Assembly: GCA_963816795.1 (NCBI GenBank) | Contig: CAWFLT010000017.1 | Coordinates: 124,001-188,000, forward strand | Length of the DNA: 64,000 bases | Reading direction: 5' to 3' | Source of the DNA: CAWFLT01 sp963816795 | Lineage (GTDB): Bacteria; Acidobacteriota; Vicinamibacteria; Vicinamibacterales; SCN-69-37 | Shown here: piece after piece, positions 18,381 to 28,202 of the stretch | How positions within the stretch are numbered: position 1 is the first letter of the stretch | Layout: every line of letters starts with the position of its first letter | The notes under the pieces: generated by a model | Seen by the model: the letters and a program-made list of their open reading frames with translations, nothing else | Databases searched by the model: none | What the model was told of the DNA's origin: nothing | Made by a program: the position numbers and the translations under genes

Positions 18381-20213
18381 ATGGGCTTGACAAGCCGCGT
18401 GCTGAGCGTGATGGCGTCTGGTATCCTGCGAGCTCTGGAGGCCCCAATCAGCCGTTGGTCCCAGCTCGCTGTTGCCGCGTGCCTGACCGCGACCGTGGCC
18501 CTGCCTGGGGCGCAGGCCCCGGCCACGCCCGGGGCGCCGGCTCCGATCGCGCTCGACTTCCTGGCCCTGGGACCTGATGGCCTCCCGGTCCCCGACCTCA
18601 CGGCCGATCAGCTTCAGTTGCGGGTGGACGGTCGCGCTCGCACCGTCCAGACCCTGAGGTATGTCACGGTCGACGACCGCCGCGCCGGCCCCGCCGCGCC
18701 GAGACCAGACCCGCCCTATGCCACCAACGTCGTCACGGATCTGGTGCCGGCCGGCCGGGCGCTCGTGATCGCGGTCGAGGACGAGTCGCTCGACATCGGC
18801 CGCGAGCGACTGCTGCGCGAGGCGGTGGCGATGCTCCTGACCTCGCTCACGCCGCGGGATCGGGTGGCGGTCGTGACCTTGCCGCACGGCGGCCTCAAGG
18901 TCGATTTCACGACGGATCACGCGCTGGCCATCAAGGCGATCGAGGCGATCACGGGACAGGCGCCCCGGACCGAAAGCGACACCGACGCCGCTTGCCGCAC
19001 CCGCGACACGCTGCATGGGTTGACGGGACTGCTTCACGATCTCGCGGGCGGCGAGGGACCGACGACGGTGCTGTTCTTCTCGATGGGGATGGTCGGGCCA
19101 TCTCAGATGGTCTTGCCGGCGGCGGGCGCGCCCGGGCAGGCGACGCCGGTGATCGGCCGCTGCACGCTGCTGCCGGAATCCTTCACGAAAGCCGGGGCCG
19201 CGGCCGAAGCGGCGCGGGCCAATTTCTACGTCGTGCGCCCCGACACCGCGGCCCCCGGGCCCGGCCGCCTCGAGGGCCTCGAAAACCTCGCCGGCGTCAC
19301 CGGCGCCACGCGTCTCTCGCTTGGCGCCGCGTCGGAGATCGCGCTGAGCCGCGTCGCGCGGGAGACCGCCGGCTACTACATGGCGACGTTCACACCGGGC
19401 GCCGACGAGCAGGACGGTCTCGGCCATCGGCTCGATCTCCGCACCACCCGCACCGGCGTTCAGATCCGCGCGCGATCGACCGTGGCGATCGCCAAACCCG
19501 GTCTGGCGGCGCCGGTCTCACGGCATGCACGCGACCTGCTGCGCGAGGGCCGCGTCCTCCGCGAGCTGCCGCTTCGGGTCGCCGCGTATGCGTCTCGTGG
19601 CGTAGGGGATCGGCTGCGCATCGTCACCCTCGCCGAACCGCTGGAGCCGGCGGTGACGTTGACGTCTGCGGCCGTCGGTCTGCTCAACTCGAAGGGACAG
19701 CTGGTCGCCCAGTGGTCATCGACCGACGCGGACCTCACGAGCCGCTTGATTCAAGCCGGCCTGCTGGCGCCGCGCGGTTTCTATCGCGTGCGTGCCGTCG
19801 CGGTCGACACCGCCGGCCGCCGGGGCACCGCCGACTACGAGCTCGACGCGGCCCTCACGCCGGCCGGTCCGCTCTTGTTGAGCTCGCTCGTGGTCGGTCT
19901 CTCGCGCGACGGGCGTTTCGTGCCGCGGCTGGAGTTCGGCACCGAGGCGTCCGCCATGGCCCAGCTCGAGATCTACGGCGGCGCCGCCGGAACGGCGGTT
20001 GGCGCCCTGCTCGAACTGAGCGACGGCGCCAGCGGCAAGCCGCTGCTCGCCGTGCCGTTGATTCTCGAAGCGACCGCCGATCCCGATCGCTTCACGGCCA
20101 GCGGCATCATCCCGCTCGGGGCGTTGCCGCCAGGTGACTACGTCGCGCGCGCAATCGTCGAGCAGAAGGGACAGCCGGCTGGGCGAACGGCGCGGACGAT
20201 TAGGAAACGTTAA
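18381..20213 (+). CDS. Secreted VWFA-related protein (acidobacterial type)
   Basis: About 610 residues. A signal-like segment (WSQLAVAACLTATVALPGAQA) is followed by the DFLALGPDGLPVPDLTADQL region that opens the VWFA-related domain of Acidobacteriota. The von Willebrand A fold follows (RALVIAVEDESLDIGRERLL, TPRDRVAVVTLPHGGLKVDF and GPTTVLFFSMGM). The first metal-binding motif is degenerate (EDES rather than DxSxS). The C-terminal half is a set of beta-rich segments (LRIVTLAEPLEPAVTLTSAA). Probable role: extracellular or periplasmic binding. Start ATG 18381 was preferred; ATG 18411 is an alternative. A REP-like element begins 9 nt after the stop. Confidence 0.8.
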   Translation: MGLTSRVLSVMASGILRALEAPISRWSQLAVAACLTATVALPGAQAPATPGAPAPIALDFLALGPDGLPVPDLTADQLQLRVDGRARTVQTLRYVTVDDRRAGPAAPRPDPPYATNVVTDLVPAGRALVIAVEDESLDIGRERLLREAVAMLLTSLTPRDRVAVVTLPHGGLKVDFTTDHALAIKAIEAITGQAPRTESDTDAACRTRDTLHGLTGLLHDLAGGEGPTTVLFFSMGMVGPSQMVLPAAGAPGQATPVIGRCTLLPESFTKAGAAAEAARANFYVVRPDTAAPGPGRLEGLENLAGVTGATRLSLGAASEIALSRVARETAGYYMATFTPGADEQDGLGHRLDLRTTRTGVQIRARSTVAIAKPGLAAPVSRHARDLLREGRVLRELPLRVAAYASRGVGDRLRIVTLAEPLEPAVTLTSAAVGLLNSKGQLVAQWSSTDADLTSRLIQAGLLAPRGFYRVRAVAVDTAGRRGTADYELDAALTPAGPLLLSSLVVGLSRDGRFVPRLEFGTEASAMAQLEIYGGAAGTAVGALLELSDGASGKPLLAVPLILEATADPDRFTASGIIPLGALPPGDYVARAIVEQKGQPAGRTARTIRKR

Positions 20214-20221
20214 GGGCATTT

Positions 20222-20297
20222 TCCAAGCGCGTAGCGCGGATTGGGCTGCAATCCGCGTGCAGTTGGCGGGCCCCAACCCGGCCCGCCCTACGTACGA
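20222..20297. repeat. REP-like intergenic element, copy 1
   Basis: GCGTAGCGCGGATTGGGCTG followed by ATCCGC and a GGCGGGCC/GGCCCGCC palindrome. The same about 65-bp sequence occurs in reverse orientation at 45236-45304. It lies between convergent genes, and its outer end supplies the TAG stop of the regulator at 20288. Confidence 0.8.
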
Positions 20298-21034
20298 GGC
20301 CTCTCCTTCTCTGGCTCCGACACAAACCTGTATCCGACGCCGCGTGCGGTCAGCACATGCCGCGGCCGTGACGGCTCGTCTTCGACGTATTTGCGCAGGC
20401 GCGCGATGAAGTGATCGATGGCGCGGGTGTCGGTGTCCTCGCGCAGGTTCCAGACGTCTTCCAGCAGCCGCTTGCGAGAGACGATCTGGCCGTCGCGCTC
20501 GATGAGATAGCGCAGCAGATTCGCTTCCATCAACGTCAAGTGGTGCGTGCGCGTGCCGACGTGCAGCAACTGCGCGTCGAAATCGATCGTCCGGCCGGCA
20601 AACGTATACAGGTCACGCCGGGGCTTCGCGCCCGGTTGCCCGGAGACCCGGCCCTCGGCGAGCCAGGCCCGGCGCCGCAGCAATGAGTTGACGCGGGCGA
20701 CGAGGATTGCCAGGTCGAATGGCTTCGGCAGGTAGTCGTCGGCGCCGGCTTCGAATCCGCGCAGGACGTCCTCAGCCCGCCCGCGCGCGGTCAGCATGAG
20801 AATCGGCGTGTGGTCGCCGCGCGATCGCAGGCGCGAAGCGACGTCGAAGCCGTCCATCGCCGGCAGCATGACGTCGAGGATGATGCAGTCGACCGGCACG
20901 CCGTGGACATCGATCGCCTCGAGGGCGGCCTCTCCCGAATCGACGACGGTCACGCGGTGACCTTCGGCTTCAAGATTGAACCGCAGTCCGGAGGCGATGT
21001 GCGGCTCGTCCTCGACGACCAGCAAGGCCGGCAT
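20288..21034 (-). CDS. OmpR-type response regulator
   Basis: 248 residues. The N-terminal receiver has E8/D9, phospho-acceptor D54 in CIILDVMLPAMDGF, the TARG motif and K in YLPKPFDL. The C-terminal winged helix-turn-helix includes HHLTLMEANLLRYLIERDGQ, SRKRLLEDVW and the recognition region TRAIDHFIARLRKYVEDE, ending with GVGYRFVSEPEKE. It is a DNA-binding transcription factor. Its start lies 5 bp after the stop of the histidine kinase upstream, so both are one operon. The stop codon falls inside a REP-like element. Confidence 0.92.
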   Translation of the reverse strand: MPALLVVEDEPHIASGLRFNLEAEGHRVTVVDSGEAALEAIDVHGVPVDCIILDVMLPAMDGFDVASRLRSRGDHTPILMLTARGRAEDVLRGFEAGADDYLPKPFDLAILVARVNSLLRRRAWLAEGRVSGQPGAKPRRDLYTFAGRTIDFDAQLLHVGTRTHHLTLMEANLLRYLIERDGQIVSRKRLLEDVWNLREDTDTRAIDHFIARLRKYVEDEPSRPRHVLTARGVGYRFVSEPEKERPRT

Positions 21035-21039
21035 CGGAT

Positions 21040-21960
21040 TCAGCCCGCGCTCGGAGGCGCCGCCGGCAGTTCGAGATAGAACGTCGTCCCGTGGCCGAGC
21101 CCGCCGCTCGTCGCGTAGGCGCGGCCGCCGTGACGGCGGGCCACGGTCTGGACGATGAACAGTCCGAGACCCGTGCCGTGCAGCCGGCGAGTCAACGGAC
21201 CGGGCACTCGATAGAAGCGATGGAAGATGCGCTTGATCTCCACCGGCGATAGTCCCACGCCGCCGTCCGACACGCTGACGCGCGCGCGCGGGCCATCCCG
21301 CGTCACCGCCACATCGACGTCCACGCGATCGCCGGAGTACTTCACCGCGTTGTCGAGAAGGTTCATGATCGCGCTCGAGATCTCGTGCTCGTCGCCGATG
21401 ACTTCGACAGGAGCGTCGGGCACAGCGGCGGCCGGAGCACAGCGCATCGCGTCGGCCGCCACGCCAAGTTGCGCGCGTCCCAGGGCCACCGTCTGTTCGA
21501 CAATGGCGCGCAGATCGATCCGCGCCTGCTGGAGGGGCGCACGCGCTGCCTGTTTCGTTCGGAGCACCTGGTCGACGACCCGCTGCAGCCGCGCGCTGTC
21601 TTCGAGCATCAGGTCGTAGAACTCACGCCGGGTCGTGTCGTCGATGCGTTCTTCACGGGCCCGCAGCGTCTCGAGGTGGAGCCGAATCGACGTCACGGGG
21701 CTCTTGAGCTCGTGCGTCACGGCATTGACGAACGCGTCGTGCTGTTCGTTGCGGCGGATCTCGCGCACGAGGAACGTGGTGTTGAGGATCAGGCCAGTGA
21801 TGATCGCGGCAAAGACGATGACGCCGAGCAGGAGCGGCACGACGTCGCGCCACGTCAGCACGACCCATCCCACATTCAGCGCCGCGGCCAGCACGACGAG
21901 ACTGACCCCGAACGTCACGAAGAACGCGATCGCGCCACGGCGCCCGGGAGCGACGCTCAT
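21040..21960 (-). CDS. Membrane sensor histidine kinase
   Basis: 306 residues with two N-terminal membrane helices (AIAFFVTFGVSLVVLAAAL and VPLLLGVIVFAAIITGLIL) and almost no periplasmic loop, so it may sense the membrane itself. HisKA: FVNAVTHELKSPVTSIRLHL with the phosphorylated His. ATPase: AIMNLLDNAVKYSG (N box), VSDGGVGLSP (G1), IFHRFYRVPG (F box) and HGTGLGLFIVQTVARRHGG (G2). Partner of the OmpR-type regulator immediately downstream. A desaturase gene is just upstream on the same strand (gap 4 bp), which suggests, without proof, a link to membrane lipid state. Confidence 0.9.
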   Translation of the reverse strand: MSVAPGRRGAIAFFVTFGVSLVVLAAALNVGWVVLTWRDVVPLLLGVIVFAAIITGLILNTTFLVREIRRNEQHDAFVNAVTHELKSPVTSIRLHLETLRAREERIDDTTRREFYDLMLEDSARLQRVVDQVLRTKQAARAPLQQARIDLRAIVEQTVALGRAQLGVAADAMRCAPAAAVPDAPVEVIGDEHEISSAIMNLLDNAVKYSGDRVDVDVAVTRDGPRARVSVSDGGVGLSPVEIKRIFHRFYRVPGPLTRRLHGTGLGLFIVQTVARRHGGRAYATSGGLGHGTTFYLELPAAPPSAG

Positions 21961-21964
21961 CGGA

Positions 21965-22957
21965 TCAGGATAGCGGACAAGAAGAACGAGGGCACGGAGA
22001 AGAGCTAGAGATCACGGAGAAGAGCGAAGTGGACGCCCCGCCCGAGGCGTAGGGATGGGGCCCGCGCCTGTGATCAAAGTGGACACCCCGCGCCGCGCTG
22101 CCGGCGCGGGCTCGAGGCGTGGGGGTGGGGCCCCACGCCCCAAGAATATGAGACGCCCGCCGAACCTGCCTCGCCAACCCGAGGAGCTCGAGGGCGCGGA
22201 TATGCAGGTAATTGATGTCGATTTCGTACCACGCCAGGCCGTGCGCCGCCGACGTCGGATGTGCGTGATGGTTGTTGTGCCACCCTTCACCGAAGGTGAC
22301 GAGCGCCACCCACCAGTTGTTTCTCGAGTCGTCCCGGGTCTCGAACCGGCGCGAGCCCCAGAGGTGGGTCGCCGAGTTGATCAGCCACGTGGCGTGCAGC
22401 CCCAGCGTGGTGCGAAGAAAGACCCCCCAGAGCACCCAGGTCCACCCGCCGATCGCCAGCAGCACGAGGCCCAGCAGCGTCAGCGGCACCCAATGAAACC
22501 GGTCGATCCAGACGTGCACGGGATCCCGGGCGAGGTCGGGCGCGTACCTCGCGATCACGCGCCGATCGTGGCGGTCGTGATCGCCGAAGAGAATCCAGCC
22601 CATGTGAGCCCAGAACCGGCCGTGGCGCGGCGTGTGCGGATCGAGATCGGCGTCAGAGTGCTGGTGATGCCGGCGGTGGGTGGCGACCCAGAACAGCGGC
22701 CCGCCTTCGAGCGCGAGCGTGGCGCAGACCGTGAACGTGTACTCGAGCGCTTTCGACGTCACGTAGGAACGGTGCGTCAGCAGCCGGTGGTACGAGAGCC
22801 CGATGCCGAAGACCAGCGAGACGTAGTACGTCACGAGCAGGACCGCGAGCCCGGACCAGGAAAAGTTGAAGAGCGCGATCACGGCGCCCACGTGGAACAG
22901 GATCATTGCAGTCGTCGTGACCCATGAAAGGGCGGCATAACGTGAGCGCGTTCGCAT
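21965..22957 (-). CDS. Acyl-CoA/acyl-lipid delta-9-type fatty-acid desaturase
   Basis: Start taken at MRTRSRYAALSW (ATG 22957). Membrane-bound desaturase with the three histidine boxes: HRLLTH, HRRHHQH and HNNHH (GWHNNHHAHPTSAAHG), and hydrophobic helices between them. These bind a di-iron centre that inserts a cis double bond into acyl chains. The catalytic part ends near residue 270. The last about 60 residues are read from a GGGGCCCC-type repeat (GAWGPTPTPRARAG and GPHPYASGGAST) and from CACGGAGAAGAGC direct repeats, and are probably not functional. Upstream of, and possibly co-transcribed with, the two-component genes. Confidence 0.87.
   Translation of the reverse strand: MRTRSRYAALSWVTTTAMILFHVGAVIALFNFSWSGLAVLLVTYYVSLVFGIGLSYHRLLTHRSYVTSKALEYTFTVCATLALEGGPLFWVATHRRHHQHSDADLDPHTPRHGRFWAHMGWILFGDHDRHDRRVIARYAPDLARDPVHVWIDRFHWVPLTLLGLVLLAIGGWTWVLWGVFLRTTLGLHATWLINSATHLWGSRRFETRDDSRNNWWVALVTFGEGWHNNHHAHPTSAAHGLAWYEIDINYLHIRALELLGLARQVRRASHILGAWGPTPTPRARAGSAARGVHFDHRRGPHPYASGGASTSLFSVISSSSPCPRSSCPLS
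22033..22145. repeat. GTGGGGCCCCAC-type repeat inside the desaturase 3' end
   Basis: Two partial copies of the module CGAGGCGTGGGGGTGGGGCC lie in tandem. Other copies are near 26040, 27776, 54500 and 58620-58800. The copy is translated as the C-terminal tail of the desaturase. Two CACGGAGAAGAGC copies follow towards 21990. Confidence 0.75.
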
Positions 22958-23079
22958 CGTTCTCCATCTGCTGGCGCCCCGGCGCGCGAGCTGAAAGCCA
23001 ACATAACAGCCCTGCGACACGCCCGAATGTGAGTGTTCGGTAAGAGTTCATTCCGCGTTACACTCGCCGCGGGTCCAGA

Positions 23080-25922
23080 ATGCATCGCTCCCTGCCCGTC
23101 ATTCGCCGCCGTGCTCGCGATCTTCGTCGTCGCCGGCGTCATGGCCGAGTCGGGCGGCGGGCAGGCGACACCCACTGCCAAACCGCCGCAGATCGACCGC
23201 ATCTACACCCTCGAAGCGACGATGGTCGGGTATCGCGGCGTCGGCGGCGAGATCGACGGCGTGCGCAATCCGGTGCTGTGGGCCCGCACGGGCGAGACGG
23301 TGCGGATCACCCTCACGAACGGCGAGCTGATGGTGCACGACATCGCGCTCGACAAGCTCGGCGTCAAGAGCCCGCAGATCCTCGACAAGGGCGCGACGAC
23401 GAACATCACGTTCAAGGCGGAGCAAAGCGACACGTATTTCTGCTCGGTGCCGGGACATCGGCTCGCCGGCATGGAAGGGCGGCTCGAAGTTACGGACGAA
23501 CTGCGGACCCGATCCGAAGGCGTGTCGCCGGCCGGCAGCGCCGGTCCGCTGAACCTCGATTTCGAGACCGGGACGCTGGACGGGTGGCGGGCAACGGGCG
23601 GCGCGTTCGTCGTCGCGAAAGAAGACAGCACGCGGACCGGATATCAGGGCAGTTACTGGGTCAGCAGCCGCGCGACGGGCGGCGCGGGCAAGGGCACGCT
23701 CTCGTCGGCGCCGTTCCGGATCACCCATCCGTACGCGAGCTTCCTCGTCTCCGGCGGCGCGTTCGCGAGCACGCGTGTCGAGCTCGTGCTGGCCGACGGC
23801 GACAAGGTGATCTACACGATCACGGGGGCCGACCAGGCCGCGTTCCGTCCGGCCGTGGCCGATCTACGGCCGTACGCCGACCGCGAGATGTACGTCCGGC
23901 TCGTGGACGACGAGACGGGCGCGTCGACGGCGACCTACATCCGGGAGCATCCGTGGGCGCACCTGAGCTTCGATCACTTCCGGTTTCACGCGACGCGGCC
24001 GTTCTTCGCGGCGGAGATCACGCCGGCTGACATCACGGTCCTGCCGCCGATGGACCCGGTGCCGAATGCGGGGCTCTCCCCCGCCGACGCGGCGCGCGCC
24101 ATGCGGTTGCCCCCGGGCTTCTCGGTGAAGCTCGCGGCGTCGGAGCCCGATGTGGTGCGACCCATCGCGTTCACGCTGGACGATCGTGGCCGGCTCTGGG
24201 TCGCGGAAGCGCACACCTATCCAGTCCGCGCGCCGGAGGGCAAGGGCCGCGACCGGATTCTGATTCTCGAAGACACCAACGGCGACGGCACGCTCGACCG
24301 CCGGAAGGTCTTCATTGAAAATCTCAATCTGGTCAGCGGGCTCGAGGTCGGTTTCGGGGGCGTGTTCGTCGGCGCGCCGCCGACGTTGCTCTTCATCCCG
24401 ATCAACGACTCGACCGACCTGCCTGCCGGGCCAGCCGAAGTGTTGCTCGACGGTTGGGGCTTTCAGGACACGCACGAAACGCTGAATACGTTCACGTGGG
24501 GACCCGACGGCTGGCTCTACGGCACGCAGGGCGTGTTCACCAACTCGAACGTCGGCCGGCCGGGCGCGATCGACGCCGAACGCACGCGGATGAATGCCGG
24601 CGTGTGGCGCTACCACCCGACCAAACGCACGTTCGAGATCTTCGCTGAGGGCACGAGCAACCCGTGGGGCCTGGCGTTCAACGACTACGGCCACGCGTTC
24701 ACGACCGCGTGTGTGATCGAGCACCTCTATCACGTCATTCCCGGCGCGAGATACAAGCGCCAGGCCGGCCGCCACTTCAATCCGAACGTCTACGACGACA
24801 TCAAGACGATGGCCGATCACGTGCACTGGGTCGGCAACCGCGGCCCGCACGCGGGCAACAGCCGGTCCGGCACGGCCGGCGGCGGCCATGCCCACGCGGG
24901 GGCGATGATCTACCTCGGCGGCGACGGCTGGCCCAGGGAGTACCGCGACACGATCTTGATGAACAACATCCACGGGTTCCGGACGAACGCCGACCGTCTG
25001 GAGCGCAGAGGATCCGGGTACACCGCGTCGCACGCGGCCGACTTCCTGATGACCAACGACTCGTGGAGCCAGATGCTCAATTTCCGATACGGTCCGGATG
25101 GATCCGTGCACGTGATTGACTGGTACGACAAGAACCAGTGTCACAGCACCAATCCGGACCTGCATCAGAGGACGCTGGGGAGGATCTTCAAGATCAGCCA
25201 TGAGTCGGAGCGGCGCGACGCGCGTGGATCTCGCGAGACTTTCGTCAGAGCAGCTCGTCGATCACCAGCTCAACCGCAACGACTGGTACGTCCAGCACGC
25301 GCGCCGGATCCTCCAGGAGCGCGGTCCGGACGCGACCGTCCACGCGCGCCTCAAGCGGATGTTGCGCGAGCAGACTGACCCGACCCGCAAACTTCGAGCG
25401 ATCTGGGCGCTGCACGTCACCGGCGGCCTGACGGAGGACGACCTGCTGCAACTGCTCGCGGCCGAAAGCGACTACGTGCGGAGCTGGGCCGTGACGCTCG
25501 CCGTCGAGGCGAAGAACCCATCGGCCGCCATGCTGCGCCGCTTCGCCGGCCTGGCCTACGCGGATTCGTCGCCGCTCGTGCGCCTCGCGCTCGCCAGCGC
25601 ACTGCAGCGAGTGCCGGTCGCCAGCCGCTGGGACATCCTGACCGGCCTGCTCACGCACGGCGAAGATGCGACGGATCAGAACCTGCCGCTCATGTACTGG
25701 TACGCGGCCGAGCCAGTCGTCGAGACCGGCATGAGCCGGGCGCTCGGCTTGTCGGTCGAGTCCAGACTGGCGGCCCTCTTCCCGTTCACCGTCCGCCGGA
25801 TTGCCGCGAGCGGCACGCAGGACGCGCTTCGGGTGCTGGCCGATCGGCTCGGGCGAACTGACGACGTCGCGCAACAGAAGGAGCTCGCGAACGGGATCCA
25901 GACGCTCGTGAATAGACGGTAG
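23080..25922 (+). CDS. Secreted cupredoxin / PVC-type propeller / HEAT protein (frameshifted)
   Basis: With one extra base removed near 23104, the ATG at 23080 gives a convincing signal peptide (MHRSLPVI then AAVLAIFVVAGVMAE); without it the frame starts at GTG 23033. Domains in order: plastocyanin-like cupredoxin with ligands H (MVHDIALDKLG), C, H and M (YFCSVPGHRLAGMEG); a beta-sandwich (LDFETGTLDGWRATGGAF); a PVC-type dehydrogenase propeller (MRLPPGFSVKLAASEPDVVR, DDRGRLWVAEAHTYPVRAP); then, after a second extra base near 25202, HEAT-like helices (VDLARLSSEQLVDHQLNRND). No CxxCH haem motif is visible at the C-terminus. Copper-linked electron transfer or sugar oxidation is inference. Confidence 0.75.
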
Positions 25923-25926
25923 AGCA

Positions 25927-26095
25927 GGTGCTAGGTGCTAGGTGCTAGGTGCTAGGTGCTGGGTGCTAGGTGCTGGGTGCTCGCGGGTGCTGGGTGCTGA
26001 GCGTCCGGCGAGCGTAGCCCGCGACGCTCAGGATGCGGCGCTGAGCGTCCGGCGAGCGGGGGTGAGGCCCCGCGAGCCACTAAGGAAGTGGCGGC
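25927..26095. repeat. GGTGCTA heptamer array followed by GC-rich repeats
   Basis: About nine GGTGCTA/GGTGCTG heptamers run from 25927 to 26000, starting 5 nt after the stop at 25922. Then GCTGAGCGTCCGGCGAGCG occurs twice (near 25998 and 26040), and a divergent copy of the GGGGTGGGGCCCCGCG module follows. No coding signal is visible. Confidence 0.8.
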
Positions 26096-26119
26096 TACCG
26101 AAGACCGCGAGGTACAACG

Positions 26120-27374
26120 ATGAGGATCGTGCTGACAACTGCTTCGATCGCAGTCGGCGTGGTCGCACTGACCGGCCAAACGCACTCAGGCGCCGAGCGC
26201 GTTCACGCGGATCCATCTGCACGACCAGTTCTGGAGTGAAGGCGCCACCGCCGGCGATCTGAACAACGACGGCGTCAAGGACGTCGTCGCCGGACCGTGG
26301 TGGTGGGAAGGACCGTCGTTCACAAAGCGCCATGAGTACTATCCGGCGAAGACGACGTTTCAGTTGAAGCTGGGCGCGATGACCGCGGTCACGGTGCCGG
26401 GGTTCGAGGGTGGGTTGGGCAAGGAAAACAAGTACTCCGACAATTTCTTTGCCTTCGTCATCGACTTCAACCGCGACAAGTGGAACGACATTCTCATCAT
26501 CGGCTTCCCCGGCCAGGCCACCGCGTGGTTCGAGAATCCCAAAGGCAAGGACGCGCATTGGGTGCGTCACCAGGTCTTCGATCAGACCGATAACGAGTCG
26601 CCGACGTTCGCGGATCTGACGGGCGACGGCAAGCCCGAGCTCATCTGCATCACGAAGGGCCAGTACGGCTATGCCGCACCTGATTGGAATCGCCCCGAGG
26701 CGCCTTGGGTGTTTCATCAGATCTCGCCCAACAACAAGTACGGCAACTTCACGCACGGTCTGGGCCTGGGTGACGTCAACGGCGACGGGCGCGCCGACCT
26801 GATCGAGAAGGACGGCTGGTGGGAACAGCCGGCGGCGCTTGCCGGCGATCCGGTGTGGAAGTTCAACAAACAGCCGTTCGGGTCCGGCGGATCGCAGATG
26901 TACGCCTACGACGTCAACGGCGACGGCCTGAACGACGTCATCACCGGCCTCGCCGCACACGCGTTCGGCCTGGCGTGGTTCGAGCAGTACAAGGAAGGCG
27001 GCGCGATCAGGTTCCGCGAGCACGTCTTCATGAACAAGGACCCGAAGGAGAACAAGTACGGCGTCAAGTTCTCCGAGCTGCACGCCATCGATCTCGTCGA
27101 CATGGACGGCGACGGACTCAAGGACATCGTCACCGGCAAGCGCTTCTGGTCACACGGACGCACCGGCGATCCCGATCGAAATGACGCGGCGGTGCTCTAC
27201 TGGTTCAAGCTCGTCCGCCAACCCGACAAGACCGTGGACTTCGTGCCCCATCTGATCGACGACGACTCCGGCGTCGGCGTCCAGGTCGTCGCCACGGATA
27301 TCAACGGCGACAACAAACCCGATGTCGTCGTCGCGAACAAGAAGGGCGCGTTCGTCTTTCTGCGGAAGCTATAA
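26120..27374 (+). CDS. Secreted FG-GAP/VCBS repeat protein (one frameshift)
   Basis: ATG 26120 opens a signal peptide (MRIVLTTASIAVGVVALTG). One extra base near 26198 must be skipped to join AFTRIHLHDQFWSEG. The mature protein has seven Ca-binding-like DxNxDG loops (DLNNDGVKD, DFNRDKWND, DLTGDGKPE, DVNGDGRAD, DVNGDGLND, DMDGDGLKD and DINGDNKPD), each followed by a beta blade, as in FG-GAP beta-propellers. Such proteins are often encoded beside PVC-type propeller proteins, as here. The role is unknown; extracellular binding is likely. Confidence 0.8.
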
Positions 27375-27398
27375 AAACCGCTCGTCACGCTACGCGCG

Positions 27399-27754
27399 CT
27401 GTCAAAAAAGCTTCAACGTGAAGGTCGTGAAGAAGACTACTTCGGAATTTGATGGCCGCGTCAACCAGGAGTCAAGGCTGCTGGCCGCGCCACGCGGTCG
27501 ACGAGCGAAGCTCATGAAGCGGTCGCGCTGTCCGTACCCCACGGCTGTTGCGCCTCCGCCGTATTGTCCCCGACGCTGAAGCGCGTGAATGTCAAGTGAC
27601 CCGCGACCCGGAGTCCACGAATGCAGCGGAGCCGCTTCACGTGCTTCGCTGTCGGATCCGCCGTGGCGCGGCCAGAAGCCCTGAGCCCGGGTTGACGCGG
27701 CCAGTAAACCAAACTTGGCCTTTCTTCACGCCCTTCACGTTGAGCTTTTGGCAG
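27399..27754. repeat. 355-bp inverted-repeat element with long arms
   Basis: Left arm 27399-27530 and right arm 27624-27754 are imperfect reverse complements over about 130 bp each, including shared blocks CAACGTGAAGG, TGGCCGCGTCAACC, CTGGCCGCGCCACG and TGAAGCGG. The centre is about 95 bp. No open reading frame of its own is credible. It starts 24 nt after the FG-GAP stop. It resembles a miniature inverted-repeat element, but no target duplication was identified. Confidence 0.7.
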
Positions 27755-27764
27755 TTTCCGCAGC

Positions 27765-27848
27765 GGCGCTGGCTTTACTCACTGGCGTGGGGCCCCACCC
27801 CCACGCCTCGGGCGCTCAGCGCTGCGCGCTTCGCGGTGTCGCCGGTCT
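27765..27848. repeat. GTGGGGCCCCACCCCCACGC module
   Basis: A clear copy of the palindrome-containing module, followed by GGGCGCTCAGCGCTGCGCGC and TTCGCGGTGTC. It ends 6 bp from the mscL stop codon. Near-identical copies are at 54545 and 58735. Confidence 0.8.
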
Positions 27849-27854
27849 AGCTCG

Positions 27855-28202
27855 TTACGTCTTCGCCGGCGCTGTCCCCCGCCACTTGTTGATCTGCCGC
27901 ACGAGCAGGAAGATCGTGAACGCGATCACGAGAAACTCGATCACGGTGTTGAAGAACTGTCCGTAGGCGACGACGGACCCGACCTTCTTCGCGGCCTCGA
28001 GGTCCAGGCCGGCGGCCTGACCGGCGAGCGGCACGTACATGTTCTTGAAATCCACCCGCCCGAGGCCGATCGACAGCAGCGGCATGATGACGTCGGTGAC
28101 GATCGAGTTGACGATCTTGCCGAAGGCCGCGCCGATGATCACGCCGACCGCGAGATCGAGCGCGTTGCCTTGATTGACGAAGGCTTTGAACTCCTTGAGC
28201 AT
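27855..28202 (-). CDS. mscL: Large-conductance mechanosensitive channel MscL
   Basis: 115 residues, close to the usual 130-140 although slightly short. The N-terminal amphipathic helix MLKEFKAFVNQGNALDLAVG leads into the pore helix VIIGAAFGKIVNSIVTDVIM, a short periplasmic loop and a second helix (FFNTVIEFLVIAFTIFLLVR), then the basic end RQINKWRG. The Gly-rich pore lining (GVIIGAAFG) is intact. Homopentameric inner-membrane channel opened by membrane tension during osmotic downshock. Divergent from the TonB receptor at 28392. Confidence 0.95.
   Translation of the reverse strand: MLKEFKAFVNQGNALDLAVGVIIGAAFGKIVNSIVTDVIMPLLSIGLGRVDFKNMYVPLAGQAAGLDLEAAKKVGSVVAYGQFFNTVIEFLVIAFTIFLLVRQINKWRGTAPAKT

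Noticed and set aside
22055..22927. 290-codon plus-strand frame
   Set aside because: Antisense of the desaturase with its three histidine boxes, which is clearly the coding strand.
25942..26262. Open frame starting MLGARCWVLGAGCSRVLGAE
   Set aside because: It is a translation of the GGTGCTA heptamer array, not a gene.
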